Positions 42,601 to 49,879 of a stretch of DNA of 64,000 bases are shown one piece after another. This DNA comes from Schistosoma mansoni (Eukaryota; Platyhelminthes; Trematoda; Strigeidida; Schistosomatidae). The notes below the pieces were generated by a model that made no database searches, had not been told where the DNA came from, and was given only the letters and a program-made list of their open reading frames with translations. The position numbers were made by a program, and so were the translations under genes. How positions within the stretch are numbered: position 1 is the stretch's first letter; each line of letters begins with the position of its first letter. Where the stretch lies: positions 62,044,939-62,108,938 of the forward strand of contig NC_031495.1 in NCBI RefSeq assembly GCF_000237925.1, written 5' to 3'.

Positions 42601-43819
42601 TTCATATACTGTGGTTGCATCAGATGCTCCAAAGTATGATATTGAAGTAGTTATCCCTTATATATTTCCCGATAGATCTGAAGAACCGATCTTTCATTTA
42701 GAGTCTTAGCGACAGAACGTAATTATCGCCATATTGAAAAAGGAGCACCTTTGCCGTTAATAAGTTCCACAAAGTGATATACGGACGTCAATTTAAGTGA
42801 TCATAAACCATTACTAGTCGTATTCGAGTCAAAGAAAGGGATTCGTGTCTACACAGCTAGCTCAATACAACGATGGGCAACCACAGTTACGGGCTACAAT
42901 TTCAAGACTAAGTACCAGTCTACTACAGGCATGTGCCTTATCGAGACTAATAGGTTCCCAGATGAAAACTGTAAAAGCAACTCTCGTGTCAGCAATAGAA
43001 AATGAAATAGAAGTTCGTCAGGTGTTGTTTGAACTACGGGTTACCTTCGAATCAATCAAAGAAGCCATTGCAAATGACAAGGCATTAAGAGAACTGGTCA
43101 AACCATCGTTTTCAAGAACTCTTACAATACTTTCGTTGATGTGACTCCCTGGTGGTTGTTGACTCATGTGTTATGTTTGGTCACCGTATTAGAGTTCCGA
43201 AATTATTGCGCTAAAAAGTTCTCAAGCAATTTCACAATGGTCACTCTGGAGTCAATAAGATGAAATTATTGGCTCCTTCAATAATTTCTTGAAACCCCTA
43301 ATCTTTTGGATTTCTGACTATACTCCTACTACTTCTACCACTATGGGATTTGAATCGACAACTGCATCTCTGTGCTAATGTGGTATGGCAACTCGAACTG
43401 ATGTACGTACGTACGAAGTTCTACGTTGTGACTGACTGACTGATTGGCTCGAAGTTATGCTTGCTTTTTTCCAATGGACTATGATATCGAAAATAAATGC
43501 CACAACTGTTCATCTTCCCTGCAATCCTTCAAAGAGTAAATCACAGCAGTGGTCCTAAGCTTGGGATAGTCTTCATACAGATTGTCAGTATTTTCTCTGT
43601 ATTGAGGTGCAATACGGCAACTTTGGCTAATGGACATGTAAACCACGTTATGACTTATATGAAATTTGTGGTAAACCTTTTATATGCTATAAACTACTCA
43701 TTTTACTTCACTTTTTCTGCTTTGTTCTCTTTCAGAATGATAATGCTTACATACTCTTCTATGAATTACTACCTCGTGTTGGTGTATTTTTCGAAAATAC
43801 ACATAATATGGTCCGATGA
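407..43819 (+). CDS. USP8: USP8-type ubiquitin carboxyl-terminal hydrolase, 13 exons, 5' end outside window
   Basis: Deubiquitinase of peptidase family C19. In animals USP8 removes ubiquitin from endosomal cargo and ESCRT-associated proteins. I joined exons 407-584, 1632-1779, 5604-5884, 20354-20648, 22219-22463, 29512-29616, 31973-32116, 33477-33587, 34110-34252, 36285-36417, 38418-38448, 40775-40863 and 43736-43819. All have AG/GT borders and matching phases, giving 661 residues plus a stop. Order: end of a rhodanese-like domain (exons 1-2), a Ser/Pro/Asn-rich linker (exons 3-4), then the USP domain with Cys box GLRNLGNTCYINSVVQSL, QQDSLEFL, two Cys pairs (CNSC, CPSC) for zinc, LIIHLKR, His box SGHY and C-terminal AYILFY. 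The N-terminal MIT region expected for USP8 would lie upstream of the window. The rhodanese plus USP pairing makes USP8 the best match. Extra exons in the long introns, especially between exons 3 and 4, cannot be excluded. Confidence 0.9.
585..1631 (+). other. USP8 intron with no recognised content
   Basis: AT-rich intron between the two rhodanese exons. I see no repeat family or conserved frame in it. Bases 1-406, upstream of the first visible exon, are likewise unremarkable; the long open stretch at 13-306 is Phe/Ile-rich and intron-like. Confidence 0.5.
1632..1779 (+). CDS. USP8: USP8 exon (rhodanese-like domain, end)
   Basis: Acceptor ttccag|TGG, donor GAAG|GTAATC. Enters in phase 0 and leaves in phase 1. 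Encodes WDAEQVLTAEPRILFKGMKD then FRMRYPPLLIQTT, matching the C-terminal part of the USP8 rhodanese-like domain (Leu-rich strand followed by a Tyr-Pro). Confidence 0.8.
1844..2260 (+). repeat. Possible solo LTR or promoter-bearing repeat fossil
   Basis: The stretch starts TGTTGGAGAG and carries a CCAATCAG box (about 1915) and a TATAAATACC box (about 2062), followed by a pyrimidine-rich stretch. That layout resembles an LTR promoter. I could not fix its end, find flanking duplications or find a second copy in the window, so the family is unassigned. Confidence 0.25.
2510..2690 (+). repeat. tRNA-derived SINE remnant
   Basis: A GGTTCAGTCCC motif near 2578 resembles a Pol III B box, and an A-box-like stretch lies about 50 bases upstream. 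There is no foldable acceptor stem, so it is not a tRNA gene. The family is unknown. Confidence 0.35.
3522..4802 (+). mobile_element. 5'-truncated RTE-clade LINE copy with 8-bp target-site duplication
   Basis: Flanked by GGTAAGGT at 3514-3521 and 4803-4810. It begins inside the reverse transcriptase (IKALYSNTTGRVRAYGELSS, GIRQGCPLSPFLFNFVIDLL, and LEYTDNIVLF in place of YADD). It runs through the RTE C-terminal region (ETWPVRVEDFRRL, LRCLGHVLRM, LETLSDMAQNRLQW) and a short 3' UTR ending in CTACGTTGTGAATGACTG. Frames are broken between about 3900 and 4030 and the active-site Ala and first Asp are changed, so it is dead. The last 204-codon stretch (4028-4642) is still open. Confidence 0.85.
5015..5078 (+). 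mobile_element. RTE-like LINE 3' end scrap
   Basis: Sequence around GGCCTATGCTCCTCCACGAG and GGGTAACAGGCGTAAGTAA matches the last 60 bases of the LINE copy at 17168-18009. Only the 3' terminus is present. Confidence 0.6.
5604..5884 (+). CDS. USP8: USP8 exon (linker)
   Basis: Acceptor ttgaaag|CTCC, donor TCTCCA|GTAAGT. It completes the split codon G|CT left by the preceding exon and ends in phase 0. The product starts APKFQYPDLN and becomes Ser/Pro/Asn-rich (for example RPLAPKPSTFNN), as expected for the disordered region between the rhodanese and catalytic domains. Confidence 0.75.
6990..7135 (+). repeat. Decayed hammerhead-ribozyme SINE (Sm-alpha-like)
   Basis: GTGGATAAAGCATTCAGTG and TTTGAAACAAAATG align with the tRNA-like head of the better copies. 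CCCAACTGAATCCCAAAATA plus AGACTAAATGCGCGTCCTAA aligns with their hammerhead. Both core strands have decayed (CTGACGA reads CTGAATC, GAAA reads TAAA), so no cleavage is expected. It is clearly older than the copies near 16.3 and 40.3 kb. Confidence 0.6.
7421..9073 (+). repeat. 1653-bp inverted repeat, left arm
   Basis: Reverse complement of 23645-25297. Coordinates of every checked point add to 32718, so there is no net indel over 1653 bp. By eye I found about five mismatches (near 7469, 8286, 8596, 9059 and 9070). The outer 1.1 kb (7421 to about 8560) shows no coding potential. The inner part is the 3' end of an old RTE LINE on the minus strand. Within it, about 8060-8210 contains a smaller internal hairpin (GATTGCACTTTAAACAATT against AATTGTTTAAATTTACAATC). 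Confidence 0.93.
8560..9702 (-). mobile_element. Old RTE LINE copy, 3' portion (downstream of the nested element)
   Basis: Read on the minus strand, it resumes the reverse transcriptase at DLLHAENLSALQYADDNVSL just where the copy at 13613-15436 breaks off, and runs to the 3' end near 8560. The two parts are one element interrupted by the full-length copy at 9703-13612. Frames are broken. The last 0.5 kb is shared with the right arm of the large inverted repeat. Confidence 0.75.
9863..12913 (-). CDS. RTE LINE ORF: endonuclease plus reverse transcriptase, 1016 aa
   Basis: Target-primed retrotransposition protein with an APE endonuclease followed by a reverse transcriptase. Endonuclease landmarks: FNVRT (Asn25), LSETRI (Glu54), AGDLNAQVG (Asp180, Asn182), TQIDHIA (about 248-254) and ESDHAL (Asp277, His278). 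Reverse transcriptase: YKSPGPDDLP (about 506), PIFKKGS, NNYRGISLLS, AGFRSGRG (601), VVFLDIRAAFDSL (Asp636), GVRQGCPISPFLFN (692) and LEYADDIVLL (YADD 737-740). The C-terminal region carries YACETWPLR and LRWLGHVLRM, typical of RTE. Length is normal for RTE, and all catalytic residues are present without stop or frameshift. Base composition is GC-richer than the host exons. Confidence 0.92.
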   Translation of the reverse strand: MLPPIMNTEAVFLKPRTPFKLASFNVRTLMQIGQQMGLAMSLEGLNVDVCCLSETRIQDSSEVLQIRSPSVASKSLFHVRLSGDPVASSSGLAGVGVALSARAEAALIDWIPINSRLCAVRLESSIKVRRNRREKRCLFVISAYAPTDCSPDAIKDEFYHQLTVLLQKARSTDIVVLAGDLNAQVGRLGTEESRLGGRWGLVGRRTDNGDRLLQLCTDHNLFLASTNFRHSHRRCATWRPPSASQAWTQIDHIAISYRWRGCVQDCRSFWSTYLESDHALVCANLTLLFSGRRIDHHQRIDVSKLAATSVASKYRAELASRLATTPPKSIDEHWLHLHDAMKMASKAACGFAKRPAYKHWVSSGSLQLMEARRSTPGDREFDHKRRLLRNEIGQSLRKDREAWWSERANEMEAAAASGNCRKLFQLIRATGSKKSGVSETIYEDDGMPITNISRRLGRWAEFSEGQFNWPAAPATSTSLSCPPWPVTTDPPNEAEVRKKLQLLKRYKSPGPDDLPPALFKDGGDLLTKELTVLFGKVWEEESVPTSWNESIVVPIFKKGSRCSCNNYRGISLLSIASKLLASIILRRLFKTRERLTREEQAGFRSGRGCIDHIFTLRQMLEHRHTYRRPTIVVFLDIRAAFDSLDRTVLWDCLLKKGVPEKFINILKALYTNTSGRVRAYNQLSPLFHSSSGVRQGCPISPFLFNFAIDDILETALVDVSNGGVDLLPGERLLDLEYADDIVLLCDNAQGMQSALNQLAISVRRYGMCFAPYKCKVLLQDWQDSHPVLTLDGEEIEVVEKFVYLGSYISAGGGVSDEIGARIMKARAAYANLGHLWRLRDVSLAVKGRIYNASVRAVLLYACETWPLRVEDVRRLSVFDHRCLRRIADIQWQHHVSNAEVRHRVFGSRDDNSIGVTILKHRLRWLGHVLRMSSQRLPRRALFADSGTGWKKRRGGQCMTWCRGMKESCKGLASVGPSRLPGWGPRDGATQWLETLSDMAQNRSQWRSCCNLLLLSS
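12914..13612 (-). promoter_or_regulatory. 5' UTR of the intact RTE LINE
   Basis: Non-coding leader between the element's 5' end and its ORF. It is conserved with the leader of the older copy at 15000-15436 (both share the stretch around GCAGTCCCATGGT and the terminal CGAGAGGGAGAG block), so it belongs to the element. RTE leaders are known to carry internal promoters; no specific promoter motif is obvious here. Confidence 0.6.
13049..13094. repeat. AAT microsatellite
   Basis: Near-perfect run of AAT units with two AATG interruptions, inside the leader of the intact RTE element. It is not at the same place in the older copy, so it may have expanded after insertion. Confidence 0.9.
13613..15436 (-). 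mobile_element. Old RTE LINE copy, 5' portion (interrupted by the intact element)
   Basis: Read on the minus strand: leader (15436 to about 14930), endonuclease start PFKLASFTARTLMQIRQQKG, endonuclease (LAGDLNVKVGRLGTKE, 14514-14068), then a deletion of most of the endonuclease end and early reverse transcriptase. After the deletion it continues with TREEEAGYRSGRG and LDRTVLWDCLLKNG. The sequence stops where the full-length copy begins and resumes beyond it at 9702. Frameshifts and stops are present. It shares an unusual TAAGTG-bearing stretch after GYTDHI with the copy at 22670. Confidence 0.8.
15436..16140 (+). other. USP8 intron 3 sequence without recognised features
   Basis: AT-rich sequence between the old RTE copy and the hammerhead SINE. 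I see no coding exon with flanking splice sites and no repeat shared with other parts of the window. Confidence 0.4.
16160..16510 (-). repeat. Hammerhead-ribozyme SINE (Sm-alpha-like) with inverted partner
   Basis: Minus strand: a head with Pol III boxes (GGTTCGAGTCCC near 16280), then a hammerhead: CTGACGAGTCCC, loop AAAT, AAGAGGAAACGCGTGTCC and CTGGATTCCACTGC. The second core strand and stem II differ from the 40.2-kb copy (AAGAG instead of AGGAC), so stem II is weakened although CTGACGA and GAAA remain. The 22-bp ends CTTTATAAGCAAAGATGGATAG (16160) and its complement at 16434-16456 form a foldback: an inverted tail segment (16434 to about 16510) lies on the 5' side of the sense unit. Confidence 0.8.
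16785..16840. repeat. TAA/TAG microsatellite
   Basis: Run of AAT units passing into AGT/AAT units in an AT-rich part of intron 3. No gene lies on it. Confidence 0.9.
17168..18009 (+). mobile_element. 5'-truncated RTE-like LINE, second family, with 14-bp target-site duplication
   Basis: Flanked by AAGAATATATTCGG (17154-17167) and AAGAATATGTTCGG (18010-18023), one mismatch. Contains the end of the reverse transcriptase (IQWTAGMQLDDLDLADDLAH, where LADD replaces the usual FADD/YADD) and a C-terminal part (ITLDGESLEDVKTFTYLGSI, GSDADVKARIGKARAAYLQL, VFISSCLRKVLWILWPDTIS). It ends with GWRMLVGGLCSIG and a short tail. The reading frame is broken in several places, so this is a dead copy. It differs from the SR2-like family by its C-terminal region. 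Confidence 0.82.
18415..18610 (+). mobile_element. RTE LINE C-terminal remnant
   Basis: Stretches matching the C-terminal coding end of the SR2-like family: CTACCTGG-like ACCTGGTTGGGGTCCGCGCG followed by TTGGCTCAAAAACGGTCGCA (the PGWGPRDG and MAQNRSQ segments). It is strongly decayed. A similar shorter trace (GCTACCTGGTTGAGTTC) is at about 19545-19580. Confidence 0.5.
18611..20353 (+). other. USP8 intron 3, right end, no clear features
   Basis: AT-rich sequence up to the acceptor of the exon at 20354. Apart from the RTE trace near 19560 I recognise nothing; the open frames here are short and lack matching splice phases. Confidence 0.4.
20354..20648 (+). CDS. USP8: USP8 exon (linker)
   Basis: Acceptor catttgtag|AAACTA, donor CAAG|GTGAGA. 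Enters in phase 0 and leaves in phase 1, consistent with the exons on either side. It encodes an acidic start (KLSDDNLDEEPLAY), then a Ser/Pro/Asn-rich stretch with PYANPWKASLSMSPSS. No domain is recognised. It lies between the two arms of the 1653-bp inverted repeat. Confidence 0.75.
20649..22218 (+). other. USP8 intron 4, no recognised content
   Basis: AT-rich intron in the loop of the large inverted repeat. No repeat family or coding feature was recognised. The open frame at 21642-21827 has no matching splice context. Confidence 0.45.
22219..22463 (+). CDS. USP8: USP8 exon with catalytic Cys box
   Basis: Acceptor cattttag|CTATTC, donor AGG|GTAAGC. The split codon G|CT gives Ala. Encodes AIHQTRTNGLRNLGNTCYIN, the first USP signature; the Cys of GNTC is the predicted nucleophile. 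It continues with SVVQSLSHTRALVHYFLDG. The upstream in-frame stretch from 22098 is intron read-through. With the preceding exon it lies in the loop of the large inverted repeat. Confidence 0.92.
22670..23644 (+). mobile_element. 5'-truncated RTE LINE with an internal junction to the 1653-bp repeat
   Basis: Starts near the AYKHW segment of the RTE protein and continues through the linker and reverse transcriptase (LLKCYKSLSPNDLPPTPSRD, TWNESTVVPTFEKGL, TREEEAGYRSGRGYTDHI, then LDKTVLWDCLLNKGVFE). At about 23644 it jumps to the LINE 3' end, which is the inner end of the right repeat arm. The TAAGTG-bearing change after GYTDHI is shared with the old copy near 13910, marking both as one broken subfamily. 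Divergence from that copy is visibly higher here than in the adjoining 1653 bp. Confidence 0.8.
23645..25297 (-). repeat. 1653-bp inverted repeat, right arm
   Basis: Reverse complement of 7421-9073 with equal length and about five mismatches seen by eye. The inner end (23645) lies inside LINE sequence; the outer end (25297) is sharp, with unrelated sequence beyond. Open frames of 65 codons at 23802-23999 (-) and 8719-8916 (+) translate identically, which shows the degree of identity rather than coding function. Confidence 0.93.
25298..26515 (+). other. USP8 intron 5 sequence without recognised features
   Basis: AT-rich intron DNA between the repeat arm and a LINE tail. Contains a short AAT run near 25750. 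No exon or repeat copy was recognised. Confidence 0.4.
26520..26737 (+). mobile_element. RTE LINE 3' end (5'-truncated)
   Basis: Closely matches the 3' UTR of the copy at 3522-4802: TACTCTTACTACTTCTACCA, GATGTACGTACGTACGAAG, TCTACGTTGTGACTGACTG. The tail of TGAC units is the 3' terminus of this family. No convincing flanking duplication was found. Confidence 0.75.
27199..27790 (+). repeat. GC-rich dispersed repeat, copy A
   Basis: Best preserved of three similar blocks (others at 31350 and 47750). It starts with an 8-bp inverted pair GCCCGACC / GGTCGGGC around CTTGACGTGG and continues for about 590 bases at much higher GC content than its surroundings. No conserved protein frame is shared by the copies. 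It may be the leader of a LINE family (possibly that of 17168-18009), but no coding part is attached here. Confidence 0.65.
28135..28600 (-). repeat. Diverged dispersed repeat, inverted relative to the copy at 29960
   Basis: Segments such as TCTGTTTGTCTGGTATATAA, CATTTTCTATTTTATGGTGT and ACTATTTATGGACTATTATT find their reverse complements in 29960-30420 in the same order. Identity is moderate. The class is unresolved; length and a TATATAAAC motif would fit an LTR fossil. Confidence 0.5.
29512..29616 (+). CDS. USP8: USP8 exon (QQDSLEFL block)
   Basis: Acceptor atcttag|TCGGCT, donor GAA|GTGAGT; 35 whole codons. Encodes SAVAKHQSKFSSNDQQDSLE followed by FLLFLLDGLHEDLNE, the conserved USP block after the Cys box. 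Too short and too interrupted by introns to stand out as an ORF, but the match is unambiguous. Confidence 0.92.
29960..30420 (+). repeat. Diverged dispersed repeat, partner of 28135-28600
   Basis: Includes ACCAAACAGACCACATCGTA, CCATAAAATAGAAAATAAC and GGTCCATAAATAGTCC, the complements of the copy on the other side of the exon at 29512-29616. The class is unresolved, with no protein frame. Confidence 0.5.
31350..31860 (+). repeat. GC-rich dispersed repeat, copy B (decayed)
   Basis: Aligns with copy A from GACTGTAGCTGCTACCTT and GTGGTCGGGCTTA through the segments GGTGAGGCTTT and AAGCGACCTCATGCAATCG. Many substitutions. It lies just upstream of the USP8 exon at 31973. Confidence 0.6.
31973..32116 (+). 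CDS. USP8: USP8 exon (catalytic-domain insert)
   Basis: Acceptor tgttcaag|GCTCGT, donor CAA|GTAATA; 48 whole codons. Encodes ARSEKNNNSTKLKHNESMIE, then AAWIQHKDFNNSIIVSSFQ, corresponding to the USP segment AW..H...N.SII before the zinc-binding part. Phase agrees with both neighbours. Confidence 0.88.
32117..33476 (+). other. USP8 intron 7, no recognised content
   Basis: AT-rich intron with no recognised repeat or open frame of interest. Confidence 0.45.
33477..33587 (+). CDS. USP8: USP8 exon (first zinc-binding pair)
   Basis: Acceptor acttatag|GGACTT, donor ACA|GTAAGT; 37 whole codons. Encodes GLLRSTVKCNSCHVTSTTFD and VFMVLSLPIEQNKCQLT. The CNSC pair matches the first Cys pair of the USP finger domain, followed by the usual F..F..LSLP. 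Confidence 0.92.
33636..33669. repeat. TA microsatellite
   Basis: Uninterrupted TA run of about 16 units in USP8 intron 8, between the two zinc-pair exons. Confidence 0.95.
34110..34252 (+). CDS. USP8: USP8 exon (second zinc-binding pair)
   Basis: Acceptor tttctag|GATTGT, donor AAAAG|GTTGTT. Encodes DCLKLFLEKEEMVGQCRWHC, PSCNTRRDASKWIELWKLP and TYLIIHLKR. The CPSC pair completes the zinc site, and IHLKR matches the conserved USP strand. Ends with two bases of a codon, completed by the next exon. Confidence 0.92.
34253..35804 (+). other. USP8 intron 9, left part, no recognised content
   Basis: AT-rich sequence with a short GATGAT run near 34318. The 67-codon open frame at 35311 has no conserved features. 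Confidence 0.4.
35817..36066 (+). mobile_element. 5'-truncated RTE LINE 3' end with 12-bp target-site duplication
   Basis: Flanked by GTGTATGCGTGT at 35805-35816 and 36067-36078. Starts TGACATGGCTCAGAATCGAT (the DMAQNRSQW coding end), then the 3' UTR, and ends CCTACGTTGTAACTGACT. The flank itself is GTGTG-rich, so the exact border may shift by a few bases. Confidence 0.8.
36285..36417 (+). CDS. USP8: USP8 exon (RWK/VDFP block)
   Basis: Acceptor aaattcag|ATTTCG, donor TTG|GTATGT. AG|A gives Arg. Encodes RFRYEYGNWRKQTTNVDFPI, ECLDMSSFIVGPKLHSSEYA and LYSVL, matching the USP8 stretch that carries the VDFPLE and YNLFSV motifs. Confidence 0.9.
36848..37080 (+). mobile_element. 5'-truncated CR1 LINE 3' end with 13-bp target-site duplication
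   Basis: Flanked by ATCTGATTGGTTG at 36835-36847 and 37081-37093. Encodes ENLRGHSKKVHKPRTSYLSA and DYRLSHRIINEWNSLPQHVV and ends LDQLRDHHCQD plus stop, nearly identical to the C-terminus of the CR1 ORF2 at 57891. The 3' UTR ends in CTGAAACTG. It is close enough to the 57.8-kb copy to be from the same young family. Confidence 0.88.
37990..38110 (+). repeat. tRNA-derived SINE remnant
   Basis: TTGGTGGTTAATGCATC resembles an A box and ATGTTCGAATCC a B box, about 45 bases apart. No acceptor stem can be drawn, so it is not a tRNA gene. It is unlike the hammerhead SINE downstream of the B box. Confidence 0.4.
38418..38448 (+). CDS. USP8: USP8 micro-exon (31 bp) carrying the catalytic His box
   Basis: Acceptor ttctacag|AATCAT, donor CATT|GTAAGT. 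The 31 bp encode NHRGTMESGH plus the first base of the following Tyr codon (T|AT across the intron), so the box reads SGHY rather than the usual GGHY. Both splice sites are strong, and the exon keeps phase between its neighbours. It would be missed by ORF calling. Confidence 0.85.
39600..40033 (+). mobile_element. Decayed RTE LINE 3' region
   Basis: GGCTGGTGTAGGATAAAGTT, GTCAATCAAACCAAAACGTA and GGGTAACATGGCTCAAAATT follow the coding end of the SR2-like family. The end GCGTTATTGACTGACTG matches its TGAC-type tail. It is heavily mutated. Confidence 0.6.
40200..40280 (-). ncRNA. Hammerhead ribozyme (antisense SINE unit)
   Basis: On the minus strand: stem I strand ATCCAG, core CTGACGA, stem II GTCC/GGAC around CAAATA, core GAAA, short stem III ACGC/GCGT, cleavage triplet GTC, then CTGGAT closing stem I. 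This is the published schistosome hammerhead arrangement, and every core position I can check is intact. Expected to self-cleave after GTC, more readily in multimeric RNA because stem III is short. Confidence 0.85.
40370..40445 (+). promoter_or_regulatory. Internal Pol III promoter of the sense SINE unit
   Basis: TGGCCGAGTGG (A box) and GGTTCGAGTCCC (B box) in a tRNA-like head. These are the expected Pol III signals for this tRNA-derived SINE. It is not a functional tRNA: no CCA-side acceptor pairing is seen. Confidence 0.7.
40470..40530 (+). ncRNA. Hammerhead ribozyme (sense SINE unit), stem II altered
   Basis: Same layout: ATCCAG, CTGACGA, then TTCC instead of GTCC opposite GGAC, GAAA, ACGC/GCGT, GTC (cleavage expected after 40508) and CTGGAT. 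The G to T change removes the first stem II pair next to the core (10.1-11.1), a pair known to matter, so activity is probably low. Confidence 0.8.
40775..40863 (+). CDS. USP8: USP8 exon (WYEYDDENVS block)
   Basis: Acceptor tttcaacag|ATACAA, donor CAA|GTAAGT. Encodes YTTFCRNIRDGRWYEYDDEN and VSLLDKNEIQ, matching the USP block W..FDD..V. This Asp/Asn neighbourhood lies next to the catalytic triad in USP folds. Confidence 0.9.
40864..42509 (+). other. USP8 intron 12, left part, no recognised content
   Basis: AT-rich intron sequence. The minus-strand 92-codon open frame at 41409-41687 shows no recognisable domain. Confidence 0.4.
42510..43570 (+). mobile_element. Ty3/Gypsy LTR retrotransposon fossil (pol fragment) with an RTE insertion
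   Basis: Traces of the end of the reverse transcriptase, RNase H and the start of integrase of a Gypsy-like pol are recognisable in order, for example SDHKPLLVVF and QFHNGHSGVNKM. The fossil is broken in many places and has no LTRs in view. An RTE LINE 3' end (43276-43442) sits in the integrase part. The copy is old and lies in the last USP8 intron. Confidence 0.75.
43276..43442 (+). mobile_element. RTE LINE 3' end inserted in the Gypsy fossil, 8-bp target-site duplication
   Basis: ATTGGCTC flanks it at 43268-43275 and 43443-43450. The 167-bp insert is only the LINE 3' UTR (CTACTACTTCTACCACTATG, GATGTACGTACGTACGAAG) with a GACTGACTGACTG tail. It resembles the copies at 4640-4800 and 26520-26737. 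Confidence 0.88.
43736..43819 (+). CDS. USP8: USP8 terminal exon
   Basis: Acceptor ctctttcag|AATGAT. Encodes NDNAYILFYELLPRVGVFFE and NTHNMVR, then TGA. AYILFY is the usual C-terminal USP strand, followed here by about 18 extra residues. An AATAAA lies near 43957, about 140 bases after the stop, and could serve as the poly(A) signal. Confidence 0.88.
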   Translation, partial: NDNAYILFYELLPRVGVFFENTHNMVR

Positions 43820-45236
43820 GTTGTTCTAAATTAATTTGTTATTTATTTATAATATATATTTTTACTTTTCAGTAAATAAGAACACAATTTATCACGCTAA
43901 TTTTTCGTTTGTTTCAACATTCAGATGTATATCTACATATTTTTACCACTAATATTTAATAAAAGACCAGTTCTTATCGTTTTCTGGAAATAAATGTTGG
44001 ATACTTGTTGTATTTAAAAAAAACCTTGAACATGGCAATGAGTATTTATTAAAAGGAAATGGTAGTAGGACATACTTCTAATTGATAAGTTAGTGGTAGA
44101 GATGTAATGCGGAAATGAACCAGTCATGTATTGAATATGTCTTAATTGCAGTGGTTACTATATGGATATTTGAGCTGTACACCTGCCTGGTCGTATTAAT
44201 ACATTAAGTTCCACTACTTACATTTATTTAACTTCACTTTTACTGTCATGATTCGTTGGGGTTTTCCGAAAAAACAATGTAGAACACCTTGTCGGTTTAT
44301 TCTTGCTTAGCCAACAACGTTTTCTCAATATATATATTTCACACATATGCACTTTTGATTGTTACTCCGTTTTACGAATCACGTTACCGATCCCGAAGAT
44401 ATATATATATATGAAAAGCCACTTTTCCAAGTTTTACTTCTCATTTCAAAATCAAGCGCTTATACCATATAAGGAACAAGGTAAGATGACAGAAAATATA
44501 TAAGTATCGATTATGCCGGTAACAACAGTACCAACCTACTATTAGAATATGACTTATGAAATGAAAAACCTTTTGGATGATTAAAATTGTAATTTATTAT
44601 TCCACTTAGCAAACAAATAACGTTTGAAGTGATTTTATCACGAAAACTATGGTAGAAACTAGTATTATTTGCTCTAAAATGTACTTTATTTAATGAACAT
44701 CAAGAACCTAATAAACAATAATGGACTGAGAAATGCTGATATGTTCACATGCACAAAGATTAAGAAACATAAGCATATAATACATGTTAGCATACGATTA
44801 TTAATCAGCTTGAACAGTGCTAACTTTGTACAGCCGTTATATCATAGAATAATTATGAAAACGATCAGCGATGGTTGCAGTTTCACTTTGAAACAATTAG
44901 AAATAAAATATGCGTAAACTGATCCGCAACTTTAGTTAGACCTAAAGTAAACACCTGAGATTTTGAAAAAGTCGGAGATACTTTTAGTGGGGTGTCGCCA
45001 TATTCTTTCCGTTTCAGAAAGTAATCAGAAAAAAAATGCCGACAAAGGAATGTAAATAAGAAAACAAACTAAACGAATGTTGGTAGCTACGCTGGAGTCG
45101 CTTAAGTAACAGTTAACAAAGTGCACATGATCTTTTAGAAAAGATTCACAAAGCAAGCTATAGATTAAATTAAAACAATGAGTCATAAGGAGACGAAAGA
45201 ACCAGGTAAATAAACAAGATTAAGGGATTTCAAATA
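43820..45236. other. Intergenic gap between convergent USP8 and UBE2E
   Basis: Holds both 3' UTRs. AATAAA for USP8 lies near 43957; for the minus-strand gene TTTATT (AATAAA on its strand) occurs near 44594. A short ATATAT run lies at about 44400. No other gene or repeat is recognised. Confidence 0.5.
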
Positions 45237-49493
<4,257 letters not shown>

Positions 49494-49879
49494 AGGACTA
49501 TGTTACAACGACGAAATCGTTGAAATGGCGGGTAACCACTACATAAACTATAACAAATTGTTCAAATGGTTGTGGACGAAATAGAAGAAGCTTTCGCTTA
49601 ACGGGCTTCCTTGTCTAGTAGCAGTGGATCGCCAATTCCTCCAGACAGAAACCTAGGTATATTAACGATAATAGAGGAAAAAGAAATTGGTAAATCATAG
49701 TAAGATGTTATCCTTAGTCCATAAGTATAGGTCAAGTTTCCTCTTAAAGGACTCCTGGGAAGTCGCTTGGACTAGCTCAGTCGGCAATGAATTCCAGCAT
49801 TTGACAACTCTCAAGGAGTATAAGTTGTGTCTACAGTTTGTTCTGCTATGTTGGGTCTCCAGTTTCTAGGTGTCACCCC

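Noticed and set aside
44303-44917. Two plus-strand open frames in the convergent gap
   Set aside because: Low-complexity AT-rich translations in the presumed 3' UTR region of both genes.
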